DNA from: Bacteroidota bacterium
GTDB taxonomy: Bacteria > Bacteroidota > Bacteroidia > Bacteroidales > Dysgonomonadaceae
Direction of reading: 5' to 3'
Length of the DNA stretch: 34,098 bases
Assembly (NCBI GenBank): GCA_023418255.1
Contig: JAEZZZ010000109.1
Span: forward strand, 1 to 34,098
The notes below the pieces were generated by a model that made no database searches, was not told the origin of the DNA, and saw only the letters and a program-made list of their open reading frames with translations. This document shows positions 17,669 to 24,959 of the stretch, in pieces. A program made the translations under genes and the position numbers. Positions within the stretch are counted from its first letter, which is position 1; each line of letters opens with the position of its first letter.

Positions 17669-17717
17669 GCAAAGGACTGAAATGATATATCCGTGAATAT
17701 CTCCACGACACGTCATT
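17669..17717 (-). promoter_or_regulatory. Promoter/operator block A (HTH-repA-primase operon)
   Basis: A -7-like TCCTTTGC (reading -) at 17669-17676 is followed upstream, after a fixed gap, by a 31-bp conserved block at 17687-17717 that includes TATCCGTGAATATCTCCACG. The same block with the same spacing occurs upstream of the integrase gene (20118-20166). Inside it CGTG and CACG form a short inverted repeat, as an operator might. Confidence 0.7.
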
Positions 17718-17836
17718 GCAAAATAATTCCCGAATAATTAAGCCCAGCCATAAATGACGGGTAAAATTACTCGGGAAACGATGTAAAACAGGCGGTTATG
17801 AGTTACCGGATGGTTGTCGTTGGTGTCGTGATTATC

Positions 17837-18694
17837 CTAATTCCGCACATAATCCTCGGGATAGTGGAAATCAAGTTTGCCGTTTTCGGGTTCATCAATG
17901 GGAATTTCCGTCTTTAACGGCTCTACCTTGAAATTCTTGATGGTTGATAAGTCTGTATCAGCAAACGATTTCGGGAAAAGGGCTTTGATGAACTTGGCAC
18001 GGTTATCCCCATTGTAGTATCTCTTGTACAGGAAACGCTCAGAGATATTCCATACGAAGTGACGGAGTGGAATGTTGTTGATGTCTTTGGTAAACGGTCT
18101 TTGTATGGGCTTCGGGGTATAAGTGTTAAGATTCATCCATTTGTCCACCTCAGTACAGATGTGGTTCACGGTTTCTTGGTCGGCAATGCGAGGCAGGTAA
18201 TAATGGCAATACTCCATGACCATGCGGATGCGCTCTTCCTTTTCCCGTTGCTCTCTGCTTGCGTAATTGGCACGGTTCTTTTCGTGAAGATCCGGGGCGA
18301 TAGTAAGCTCTATCGGTTGTGTTTGGATAAGTGTCTCTTCTTTTGTCGGGGATGATTCGGGTACAGGCTCAGGGACTGATGTAGGTCCAGGCACAGATGT
18401 GGCTTCTTCAAGTGTATTTTGTGACAGTTCTTCCTGCACCTCTATGGCTTCGGCAATCGTTTCTTTCTTGCCGAACTTGATTTTGTAGATTTCGTATGTA
18501 TCAAAGATAAGTGTCTGAAAGGAGAGATAGAGCAACCATCCCAACAGGTTACAGCATACGAATACTATCCACCTGACAAAGTTGTCTTGGTTGAAGCTGT
18601 CCGCTATTACCAGCGTGGCAATGGAAGATATTAGGACGATGGCGAAGCCGACAAAGCCCAAGATGATGTATTTGTCCTTGATTGATGATTCCAT
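17837..18694 (-). CDS. Two-TM membrane protein of unknown function
   Basis: A 285-residue protein that I do not recognise by function. It has two N-terminal membrane helices (about 9-30 and 41-62), then a Pro/Glu/Ser linker with VPxP repeats (about 98-125), then a soluble C-terminal region rich in charged and aromatic residues (RIRMVMEYCHYYLPRI, RHFVWNISERFLYKRYYNG). The C-terminal part is probably cytoplasmic. The start at 18694 is chosen because a perfect -7 element (18733-18741) lies upstream of it and downstream of the longer alternative start at 18757. It is transcribed separately between integrase and the HTH operon. It could be an accessory mobilization, exclusion or cargo protein; none of these is supported by a motif. 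Confidence 0.8.
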   Translation of the reverse strand: MESSIKDKYIILGFVGFAIVLISSIATLVIADSFNQDNFVRWIVFVCCNLLGWLLYLSFQTLIFDTYEIYKIKFGKKETIAEAIEVQEELSQNTLEEATSVPGPTSVPEPVPESSPTKEETLIQTQPIELTIAPDLHEKNRANYASREQREKEERIRMVMEYCHYYLPRIADQETVNHICTEVDKWMNLNTYTPKPIQRPFTKDINNIPLRHFVWNISERFLYKRYYNGDNRAKFIKALFPKSFADTDLSTIKNFKVEPLKTEIPIDEPENGKLDFHYPEDYVRN

Positions 18695-18732
18695 ATTTCG
18701 TTGAGAGATTGAATGTTCCTGTATTATTTTGT

Positions 18733-18741
18733 GCAAAGTTA
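18733..18741 (-). promoter_or_regulatory. -7 promoter element of the two-TM protein gene
   Basis: Read on the - strand this is TAACTTTGC, a perfect match to TAnnTTTGC. It decides the start codon at 18694, since the alternative start at 18757 would lie upstream of the promoter. Confidence 0.7.
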
Positions 18742-18878
18742 ATGCTATTTTTCCCAATTACTGCCCGTTATTTGCGGTTAGAACGGTCTTTTTCAATGTA
18801 TTTCACGAAATGTCATCATATCATACTCTGTTTCATACTCTGAGGGGCTTATAAATGGTGGCATCAAGCCAAAAACAT

Positions 18879-18918
18879 AGAGGGGCGATTATAGCCTTGT
18901 AGCCATAACCGCCCCTCT
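18879..18918 (-). terminator. Hairpin terminator after the integrase gene
   Basis: AGAGGGGCGATTAT (18879-18892) pairs with ATAACCGCCCCTCT (18905-18918) over 14 bp with one mismatch, 24 bp past the integrase stop. The following sequence on the - strand is only moderately U-rich (ATGTTTTTGG). Confidence 0.7.
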
Positions 18919-18941
18919 GAATACCTGTCAATGTGAGACAT

Positions 18942-20060
18942 TTATGCCTCCTTGCGCTTCAAGGTTATCTTGTCCACCACCTGACACATCTGCTGCGCTG
19001 CTATCTTGGAATAGATTTGTGTGGTGGTAATGTTCTTATGTCCGAGATAGGCTTGGATGACAGCCATGTCCGTTCCCATTTCCACGTGCAGGCTTCCGAA
19101 GCTGTGGCGGGTACAGTGAAAGGTGATTTTCTTGGTTATCCCTGCTGCCGTGAGCCACCGTTGGAGTGGTCCTTGCAGCATCTTGTCCTTGAAATCCTCA
19201 AAGATAAGTCCCTCGCCCCGTTCTCCCAGCAGTCCATAGGCTTCATCACTGATGGGGTTATGCACTATTTCTTTGGTTTTCTGCATACGGGTGGTAACGA
19301 ACATCCTGCCGTTGGTGTATGGTTGTATCTGCTGCCACGTGAGCTGTCTGATGTCGCTCTTTCTCAGTCCCGTAAGACAGGCGAAAAGAAAAGCTTTTTT
19401 CAAGACCTCCTCCTCACAGGGTGTTTCGGCAAGCCGTATCAGTTCCTCTTGGCTCAAATGCTCCCTGATGGTGGGAATGCACTCGATGCGGTCTAAGAAG
19501 CCGTTTGGGTTCTCCTTTATCTTCCTGTCACGGTAAGCGGTGTGCAGCACGGCACGGAAAGTTGACCAATAGCCTGCTGCGGAGTTGATGTGCAGCTTTT
19601 GGTTGGTGTGGATGGATTGGGGTGCATCAAGCAGGTATTCCATGAACTTGCGGCACAAATCCACATCCACCTCCTCAAAGGTGCATTTGCCGTTCACGAA
19701 CCGCTGGAAATGCTTGTATACGTGCTGCCACTTGATATTCTTGCGGTCAGCCAGTCCTTTGAAATAGGCAAGGAAATCGCCCTTCATCTTGGTCTTGTCA
19801 AAAAAGCCGTTGTTTTCATTGAAAATGGCTTCGTAGCGCTGGTTGCGCAGGATGACCGCTTTCTTCATCATGCGTGCGTTGAAGTCCCGTTCCTGCTGGT
19901 TTGCAGGTTTGGCGAAGATGTAAATTCCTAAGGCTTCACGTGTAATCACTCTCATGGTGACATTGTCACGGTAGCCGGGATAGTAGTCAAGGCATAGTGA
20001 ATACTGTGTCCCGTTCTTAATCTTGCGCTTACGCAAGGTAACTGTTTTGCATTTACTCAT
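18942..20060 (-). CDS. int: Tyrosine recombinase (integrase) of the mobilizable transposon
   Basis: A 372-residue tyrosine-type site-specific recombinase that should integrate and excise the element. The order is an arm-binding N-terminal domain (to about 90), a SAM-like core-binding domain (about 95-185), and a catalytic domain. The catalytic set is visible: Arg233 in TGLRKSDIRQL, Lys261 or Lys263 on the beta-hairpin (RMQKTKE), His315 and Arg318 in HCTRHSFG, His341 in YLGHKNI, and nucleophile Tyr350 in TTTQIYSKI. The length is typical for Bacteroides integrases. The start follows an A/T-rich leader, with -7 and operator block B upstream. It is the first enzyme one would assay for excision of the element. 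Confidence 0.95.
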   Translation of the reverse strand: MSKCKTVTLRKRKIKNGTQYSLCLDYYPGYRDNVTMRVITREALGIYIFAKPANQQERDFNARMMKKAVILRNQRYEAIFNENNGFFDKTKMKGDFLAYFKGLADRKNIKWQHVYKHFQRFVNGKCTFEEVDVDLCRKFMEYLLDAPQSIHTNQKLHINSAAGYWSTFRAVLHTAYRDRKIKENPNGFLDRIECIPTIREHLSQEELIRLAETPCEEEVLKKAFLFACLTGLRKSDIRQLTWQQIQPYTNGRMFVTTRMQKTKEIVHNPISDEAYGLLGERGEGLIFEDFKDKMLQGPLQRWLTAAGITKKITFHCTRHSFGSLHVEMGTDMAVIQAYLGHKNITTTQIYSKIAAQQMCQVVDKITLKRKEA

Positions 20061-20117
20061 AATAATTATGTTTTAATTGGTTGTATACATTTTGGAGTTG
20101 TATCCATGTTTCCGATG

Positions 20118-20166
20118 GCAAAGGAACAACGTGAAATATCCGTGAATACCTCCACGATACATCATT
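20118..20166 (-). promoter_or_regulatory. Promoter/operator block B (integrase gene)
   Basis: Read on the - strand, TTCCTTTGC (20118-20126) is one mismatch from the -7 consensus. The conserved 31-bp block at 20136-20166 differs from block A at only a few positions and keeps the same 18-bp offset from the -7 motif. The block would cover the -33 region of the integrase promoter, so a bound regulator could repress or activate it. Confidence 0.7.
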
Positions 20167-20201
20167 TTGAAATAATTTTCGATAATCCCGATTTTTCACG
20201 G

Positions 20202-21137
20202 TTATTTGTTCCTTTCAGCCATGACACGCTCCACATCTGAGCGCAAAAGCAGGTTTTTCACACCCACCTTTATCTTTTCGATGTGCTTCACCTTGACGAT
20301 ATGGCAGATGTTGGCTGACGAAAGACCATAGATTTGCTGCACCTGCTCAACGGTATAGTAGCGTTCATCGTTCACAAGGTCAGTTCTGCGGAGTTCGTTC
20401 AAATGTGATTTGGAGTAATAGGTACGCCCGTACTCTCTTTTAGTGGGTATCTTATGGCGATAGGTGTAGGCACGGAGTGCGGTCGGCTTCATGCCGAACA
20501 GTTCCTCCACCTCCTCGGTCAGTAGCCAGTCGGTAATTTCGCTAATATCAACTGCCACACCGAAAAACTCGTCAATATGCTTCTTGCTGTAATAGTTCTT
20601 TCCTGCGATACGGCAGATGGGGATATGGTTACGCTTGGCGGAAGTGTAAAGCCATGACTGCTTTACCTTAAAAAGGGACATCACCTCCTCGCCCGAATAG
20701 AAGTCCAACACTTCTTCGCTTTCCTTTTCCCTTTTTTCTCTTTTGGCAGGTAAGGAAGATGAAGATGATTTCCTTGGTGTGGAGGTGTTGCCGGGCAGGA
20801 TGCGGTGATAGGGATTGCCCTCCAACATCTGCTCGATGTCGGCTCTGCGGATGAATGCCATGCGGTTGCTGATGCGTGAGGCTTTCAGCTTGCCGATGGC
20901 TACAAGTTTGTAAATGTACTGTCGGGAACAGCCCATGAGGATGGCTGCTTTGGAAAAGGTGAGATACTCCTGATGCTGTATCTCCATCAAGGGTTGGGCG
21001 ACTTTGAAGAGGTTGTTCTTCTGCATCACTCTGGCTCGTTTGGCTTCTGCCTGACAAGCCTCACTGCAATATCTTTGCATACCGCTTCGGGTTACAAAGG
21101 ACTTGCCGCAAAAACTGCATTTTCTGGTTGCTTTCAT
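20202..21137 (-). CDS. Zinc-finger protein with four HTH_17-like domains (TnpA-like accessory protein)
   Basis: A 311-residue DNA-binding protein. A short zinc-binding start (CSFC at 7-10; Cys24 and Cys28 in YCSEAC) is followed by four excisionase-like helix-turn-helix units: about 58-104 (LTFSKAAILMGCSRQYIYKL), 149-192 (VMSLFKVKQSWLYTSAKRN), 204-250 (LLTEEVEELFGMKPTALRAY) and 260-306 (YTVEQVQQIYGLSSANICHI). Units 1 and 2 are joined by a Ser/Lys/Glu-rich linker (118-143). In Tn4555 an accessory protein called TnpA helps target-site choice; the position next to int and the right end makes this a candidate for that role, but the equivalence is inferred. It lies next to a cluster of repeats (21189-21393) that could be its binding sites. 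Confidence 0.8.
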   Translation of the reverse strand: MKATRKCSFCGKSFVTRSGMQRYCSEACQAEAKRARVMQKNNLFKVAQPLMEIQHQEYLTFSKAAILMGCSRQYIYKLVAIGKLKASRISNRMAFIRRADIEQMLEGNPYHRILPGNTSTPRKSSSSSLPAKREKREKESEEVLDFYSGEEVMSLFKVKQSWLYTSAKRNHIPICRIAGKNYYSKKHIDEFFGVAVDISEITDWLLTEEVEELFGMKPTALRAYTYRHKIPTKREYGRTYYSKSHLNELRRTDLVNDERYYTVEQVQQIYGLSSANICHIVKVKHIEKIKVGVKNLLLRSDVERVMAERNK

Positions 21138-21188
21138 ACCGTTTTATCGTTTAATGGTTCATTTCTTCAATCCTATATCTCTGAAATG

Positions 21189-21320
21189 GTAAACGGATGT
21201 GAACGGAAGTCAACCATTGTCGCTTTTCTACACAGTGTGACTGTTTCCGCATATCGGGGCGGTTATTGTCGCTTGTCGTAAACGGTTGTAAACCCTTGTC
21301 AACTGTCTGCACGGTGTGAC
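21189..21320. repeat. Cluster of direct repeats beside the right end of the transposon
   Basis: Two imperfect copies of GTAAACGG.TGT.AAC....GTCAAC occur at 21189-21214 and 21278-21303, each followed by an ACxGTGTGAC motif (21230-21241 and 21309-21320). ATTGTCGCTT occurs at 21216-21225 and 21265-21274, with a near-inverted copy (AAGCGACAAAT) at 21384-21394. They lie upstream of the four-HTH gene and within 230 bp of the element end. Such arrays are typical of sites bound by integrase, Xis-like or accessory proteins. Confidence 0.75.
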
Positions 21321-21415
21321 AAAAAACAAGCCCCGCAAATTCTCCACGTCAGAAATACGTCTCAAAAATATGTGGAAATTTGGGAAGCGACAAATGGCAA
21401 CCGAAAAGTGTTAAA

Positions 21416-21493
21416 TTTTAGAATATGCTGGTAATTAAAGATTTACACTCGGATATTTCTGATTAGTTTTGGTTGTTCTATGGTTATAAATAC
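21416..21493 (-). repeat. Right imperfect terminal inverted repeat of the transposon
   Basis: This end matches the left end in inverted orientation through TTTTAGAAT, TGC, AATTAAA, ATATTTCTGA and GGTTATAAATAC (21482-21493). Small insertions separate the blocks. It supports a right boundary at or just beyond 21493. Confidence 0.6.
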
Positions 21494-21540
21494 ATTAGAA
21501 GGAGTATTCCGCAAATTATAGGGGGTATTCTTTACTAAGT

Positions 21541-21577
21541 CAAAACCAACTGTCTCATTGCGAGACAGTTGGTTTTG
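21541..21577. terminator. Perfect 16-bp hairpin, probable terminator
   Basis: CAAAACCAACTGTCTC (21541-21556) and its exact complement (21562-21577) enclose a 5-base loop. A T-rich run follows on the + strand, and the stem itself ends in AAAACC/GGTTTT, so it can work in both directions. It sits 48 bp beyond the presumed right end of the transposon. Confidence 0.8.
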
Positions 21578-21753
21578 TTGTGTTTTTGTGTATTGCCCAT
21601 AAATGCAGTTGAAAGTGCGATACGGGGGTAACCAAAACAATAAAGATATGGCAAGAATGCAAAGAAAATTCCGCATTACACCCAACTTCAGGCTTTACGG
21701 AGATTGATATTAAACGAATATCTCCGGGAAGAGGAATTTGTGTCATCGGCTCA

Positions 21754-21828
21754 TTCTTCTATCACGCCCATCGCCTTAAACACCTCTTCAATGGTGCTTA
21801 CGGCATCGGCTATGGCTACGGAATTGGA
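21754..21828 (-). pseudogene. Possible C-terminal remnant of an unknown gene
   Basis: On the - strand the last about 25 codons of an open frame read SNSVAIADAVSTIEEVFKAM and then GVIEE before TGA (21751-21753). A second frame begins with ATG 4 bp after that stop (21746) and reads MTQIPLPGDIRLISISVKPE. The TGA-ATG spacing looks like an operon junction. The upstream frame is cut where DUF4143-like homology begins on the other strand. I do not recognise either product; both could be chance frames. Confidence 0.35.
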
Positions 21829-21831
21829 TAT

Positions 21832-22131
21832 CTTTTGGAAAACGCTGTCTATTTGACTTTGCGTCGTTCAGGATACCAAGTTTATGTGGGGGCAATTAAA
21901 GATACGGAAGTTGATCTTGTGGCAATAAAAGGCGATAAGAGGCTCTACCTGCAAGTAACTCTTAGCGTTACCGAAGAACACACGATAGAAAGAGAGTACC
22001 GTTCATTAAAACTCATCGATGATAATTTCCATAAGTATGTGGTGAGTATGGATGATCATAACATACCTGCCAATGAAGGAATTGAGCATATCTCCGCGTG
22101 GAAATTAGAGGATTTTCTGAATAGCCTATAA
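21832..22131 (+). pseudogene. C-terminal fragment of a DUF4143-type AAA ATPase
   Basis: About 99 residues matching the end of Bacteroidota AAA_14/DUF4143 ATPases: LLENAVYLTLRRSGYQVYVG, then KDTEVDLVAIKGDKRLYLQV, TIEREYRSL, KYVVSMDD and GIEHI. Intact members are about 380-400 residues with an N-terminal ATPase; that part is absent here and also absent on the far side of the transposon. Family-like sequence starts abruptly near 21832, with no ATG (a TTG at 21835 is the nearest possible start). Upstream in-frame sequence (GIGYGYGIGY) does not resemble the family. This is best read as a decayed gene truncated by insertion or deletion, though a short product cannot be excluded. Confidence 0.8.
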
Positions 22132-22232
22132 TATATATGACCGGATTTTATCTGTCAAAATCTGAAAATCTTCATATTTTGTCATTTGGCATTGTTTTTG
22201 CACTAAAATGGATAGAATAAAATAAAAAACTA

Positions 22233-22240
22233 TATATTTG
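22233..22240 (+). promoter_or_regulatory. -7 promoter element of clpC
   Basis: TATATTTG matches the consensus and lies about 30 bp before the clpC start codon. A second, weaker match (TGTTTTTGC, 22193-22201) is further upstream. I saw no CtsR-like operator. Confidence 0.55.
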
Positions 22241-22270
22241 TAGTTTATAAACAAGAAGGAAGGACAATCA

Positions 22271-24883
22271 ATGAATAATAATTTTTCTCAACGAGTAAGA
22301 GACATCATGGCATATAGCCGTGAAGAGGCCGGTCGTTTACAAAACAACTATATCGGCCCTGAACATCTGATGTTGGGGCTGTTACGTAAAGGAGACGGAT
22401 TGGCTATTCAGGCATTGCAAGACTTTGATATCGATATACAAGAACTAAAACAGGAGATTGACAATCAAGTGCGTCAAATACAAGAACCGTACGATGGAAC
22501 GCATGAAGTGGTTATCAATAAGAATACAGAGAAAGCACTAAAAATGAGCATTCTGGAAGCGCGTCTGACAAAAAGCAAAGAGACCGATTCCGAGCATATT
22601 CTTTTGGCATTGCTCAAAGACAAAGGCACCTTGATTCATGGCATTTTGTCGCATTTTGAGTTGAGCTACAAAAAAGCATTTCAATACATCGCAAACTCTT
22701 TGAATAATCGTTTTCAACAAGATGACGCCGAGATGACGACATTAGAAGAAGAGGAGAAGGATGCTTCACCGCAACTCTATTTCGCCGACGATGAGGAAGA
22801 CGACACGGGGTATGGAGCCTCGTTTGGCGATGACAAGAAAAAAAGCACGGCACCGAAATCCAAGCCAAACGTTTCGGATACTCCCGTGTTGGATAATTTT
22901 GGCACCGACATCACACGTGCCGCATTAGAAAACAGGCTCGACCCGGTTGTAGGACGTGAAAAAGAAATTGAGCGCATCGCGCAAATATTGAGCCGACGCA
23001 AAAAAAACAATCCGGTACTTATCGGAGATCCGGGTGTTGGAAAATCGGCCATTGTCGATGGACTTGCCACGCGCATTGTGCAGAAAAAAGTATCGCGCTC
23101 GCTGTTTGACAAACGAGTGATAGCACTTGATATGGCATCCATTGTTGCCGGCACAAAATATCGCGGGCAGTTCGAAGAACGCATCAAAGCCGTATTGAAC
23201 GAATTGACGAACAATCCCAACATCATTCTCTTTATTGATGAGTTACACACCATTGTAGGCGCGGGAAGTGCCGCCGGTTCGTTAGACGCGGCCAATATGT
23301 TGAAACCGGCGCTGGCTCGTGGACAAGTTCAATGTATTGGAGCAACCACGCTAGACGAATATCGGAAAAATATTGAAAAAGACGGTGCTTTGGAGCGTCG
23401 TTTTCAGAAAATAATTGTCGATCCGACAACAAAAGAAGAGACACTGCAAATCCTCAAAAATATCAAAGAACGATACGAAGAGCATCACAACGTACACTAC
23501 ACCGATGAGGCACTGGAGGCATGTGTAAACCTCACCGACCGATATATTATCGACAGAACGTTCCCGGATAAGGCGATTGATGCGCTGGATGAAGCAGGTT
23601 CGCGTGTGCATATTTCCAACGTCGTGATTCCTAAATCCATCGAAAAGATGGAAGAGGAACTCAAACAGGTAGAACAGATGAAAACCGACGCTGTGAAGGC
23701 GCAAAAATATGAACTTGCCGCAAGTTATCGTGATAAGCAACGTCAGTTGTTGGTGGCTTTAGAAGAGGAAGAAGAACGCTGGCAAAAACAGATAAAAGAA
23801 AAACCCGAAGTGGTGGACGAAGAAAAAATTGCCGAAGTGGTAGCGATGATTTCAGGTGTTCCTGTTCAGCGCATTGCCAAAGCCGAAGGCGAACGTCTGC
23901 TGGAGATGGGAGCCGATTTAAAGCGTGTCGTGATAGGACAAGATGATGCGGTAGATAAAATTGTGAAAGCTATTCAGCGCAACCGTGTGGGACTGAAAGA
24001 TCCCAATAAGCCCATCGGGACGTTTATGTTTCTTGGGCCTACGGGTGTGGGGAAAACTCATCTCGCCAAAAAGCTGGCGGAATTTCTGTTTGATTCGTCA
24101 GAAAACCTTATCCGTGTGGATATGAGTGAATTTGTTGAAAGGTTCAATGTCTCGCGCTTGGTTGGTGCCCCTCCGGGATATGTGGGCTACGAAGAAGGTG
24201 GACAATTGACCGAAAAAGTGCGTCGCCGGCCATATTCTGTGGTGCTCCTTGATGAGATAGAAAAAGCGCATCGCGATGTCTTTAATCTGTTATTGCAAAT
24301 TCTCGATGAAGGACATGTGACTGATGGTTTGGGTAGAAAAATCGATTTCAAAAATACGATTCTTATCATGACTTCAAATGTTGGAACAAGGCAACTGAAA
24401 GATTTTGGGCGAGGTGTTGGCTTCAATACACATGGCAATCCGGCAGACAAAGATTACTCACGAAGTGTGATTCAGAAAGCACTAAACAAAGCATTTGCGC
24501 CGGAATTTTTGAACCGTGTGGATGATATTGTGATGTTTGATCAGTTGAGCAAAGAATCGATTCATAAAATCATCGATTTAGAGCTGGCAGAGCTATACGA
24601 ACGTGTTGAGGCATTAGGCTATAAGCTAACTATTACGGATGCGGCAAAAGATTTTATTGCCGAAAAAGGATACGATGTGCAATTTGGCGCGCGTCCTTTG
24701 AAACGTGCCATTCAAAAATATGTGGAAGACGAAATGGCAACCATGATTTTGCGTGCTAAAGAGAACAAGAAAGACCATATCGTATTGGTTGACTTCAATG
24801 CCGAAACGAAAGAGATTGTGATGAAAACGTTAGCGGGCGAGAAACAAGACGTTGCAGCCAATCTCTCGCACCAAAATGAATAG
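22271..24883 (+). CDS. clpC: ClpC-type AAA+ chaperone/unfoldase
   Basis: An 870-residue double-AAA+ Hsp100 protein that unfolds substrates for ClpP protease. The Clp N-domain repeats occupy about 4-145 (FSQRVRDIMAYSREEAGRL, YIGPEHLMLGLLR). An acidic, low-complexity linker follows (about 150-205). The first AAA+ domain has Walker A GDPGVGKS (252-259) and a Walker B in ILFIDELHT. A UVR-like middle segment (AQKYELAASYRDKQRQLL, about 476-493) marks ClpC and not ClpB, which has a long coiled coil here. The second AAA+ domain has GPTGVGKT (589-596), the arm FVERFNVSRLVGAPPGYVGYEEGG and VVLLDEIEKAH. A D2-small domain ends the protein (YDVQFGARPLKRAIQKYVED). The start gives a normal N-domain. It stands alone with its own promoter and terminator. 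Confidence 0.95.
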   Translation: MNNNFSQRVRDIMAYSREEAGRLQNNYIGPEHLMLGLLRKGDGLAIQALQDFDIDIQELKQEIDNQVRQIQEPYDGTHEVVINKNTEKALKMSILEARLTKSKETDSEHILLALLKDKGTLIHGILSHFELSYKKAFQYIANSLNNRFQQDDAEMTTLEEEEKDASPQLYFADDEEDDTGYGASFGDDKKKSTAPKSKPNVSDTPVLDNFGTDITRAALENRLDPVVGREKEIERIAQILSRRKKNNPVLIGDPGVGKSAIVDGLATRIVQKKVSRSLFDKRVIALDMASIVAGTKYRGQFEERIKAVLNELTNNPNIILFIDELHTIVGAGSAAGSLDAANMLKPALARGQVQCIGATTLDEYRKNIEKDGALERRFQKIIVDPTTKEETLQILKNIKERYEEHHNVHYTDEALEACVNLTDRYIIDRTFPDKAIDALDEAGSRVHISNVVIPKSIEKMEEELKQVEQMKTDAVKAQKYELAASYRDKQRQLLVALEEEEERWQKQIKEKPEVVDEEKIAEVVAMISGVPVQRIAKAEGERLLEMGADLKRVVIGQDDAVDKIVKAIQRNRVGLKDPNKPIGTFMFLGPTGVGKTHLAKKLAEFLFDSSENLIRVDMSEFVERFNVSRLVGAPPGYVGYEEGGQLTEKVRRRPYSVVLLDEIEKAHRDVFNLLLQILDEGHVTDGLGRKIDFKNTILIMTSNVGTRQLKDFGRGVGFNTHGNPADKDYSRSVIQKALNKAFAPEFLNRVDDIVMFDQLSKESIHKIIDLELAELYERVEALGYKLTITDAAKDFIAEKGYDVQFGARPLKRAIQKYVEDEMATMILRAKENKKDHIVLVDFNAETKEIVMKTLAGEKQDVAANLSHQNE

Positions 24884-24917
24884 ATATTATTCGTGAAAAT
24901 CAAAAAGTTTCTATATT

Positions 24918-24947
24918 AGAGAGCGTCCAAAAAGATGCTCTCTTTAT
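24918..24947 (+). terminator. Rho-independent terminator after clpC
   Basis: AGAGAGCGTC (24918-24927) pairs with GATGCTCTCT (24934-24943) with one G-T pair, followed by a short T run. Confidence 0.75.
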
Positions 24948-24959
24948 GGTTTAAGTCGC

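Larger units (their letters stand above)
12094..21493. mobile_element. Tn4555-type mobilizable transposon carrying cfxA
   Basis: About 9.4 kb containing cfxA, relaxase, TOPRIM primase, RepA-like ATPase, HTH protein, membrane protein, tyrosine integrase and a zinc-finger/HTH protein. This gene set fits the Bacteroides mobilizable transposons Tn4555/NBU, which rely on a co-resident conjugative element for transfer. Imperfect inverted repeats mark both sides (12094-12176 and 21416-21493). The backbone genes are visibly more GC-rich than cfxA, which suggests that cfxA joined from elsewhere. I found no unambiguous flanking direct repeat, so the exact crossover bases are uncertain by tens of bp, and sequence to about 21830 could also be element-derived. 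Confidence 0.85.

Noticed and set aside
18757..18757. Upstream start for the two-TM protein
   Set aside because: It would lie upstream of a perfect -7 promoter element at 18733-18741, so it would not be on the transcript.
21643..21710. Small + strand frame reading MARMQRKFRITPNFRLYGD, considered as a SymE-like toxin start
   Set aside because: It stops after 19 codons and no antitoxin or continuation was found; resemblance is too short to name.
22777..23295. 172-codon frame opposite clpC
   Set aside because: Ser/Arg-rich shadow over the conserved AAA+ domain.
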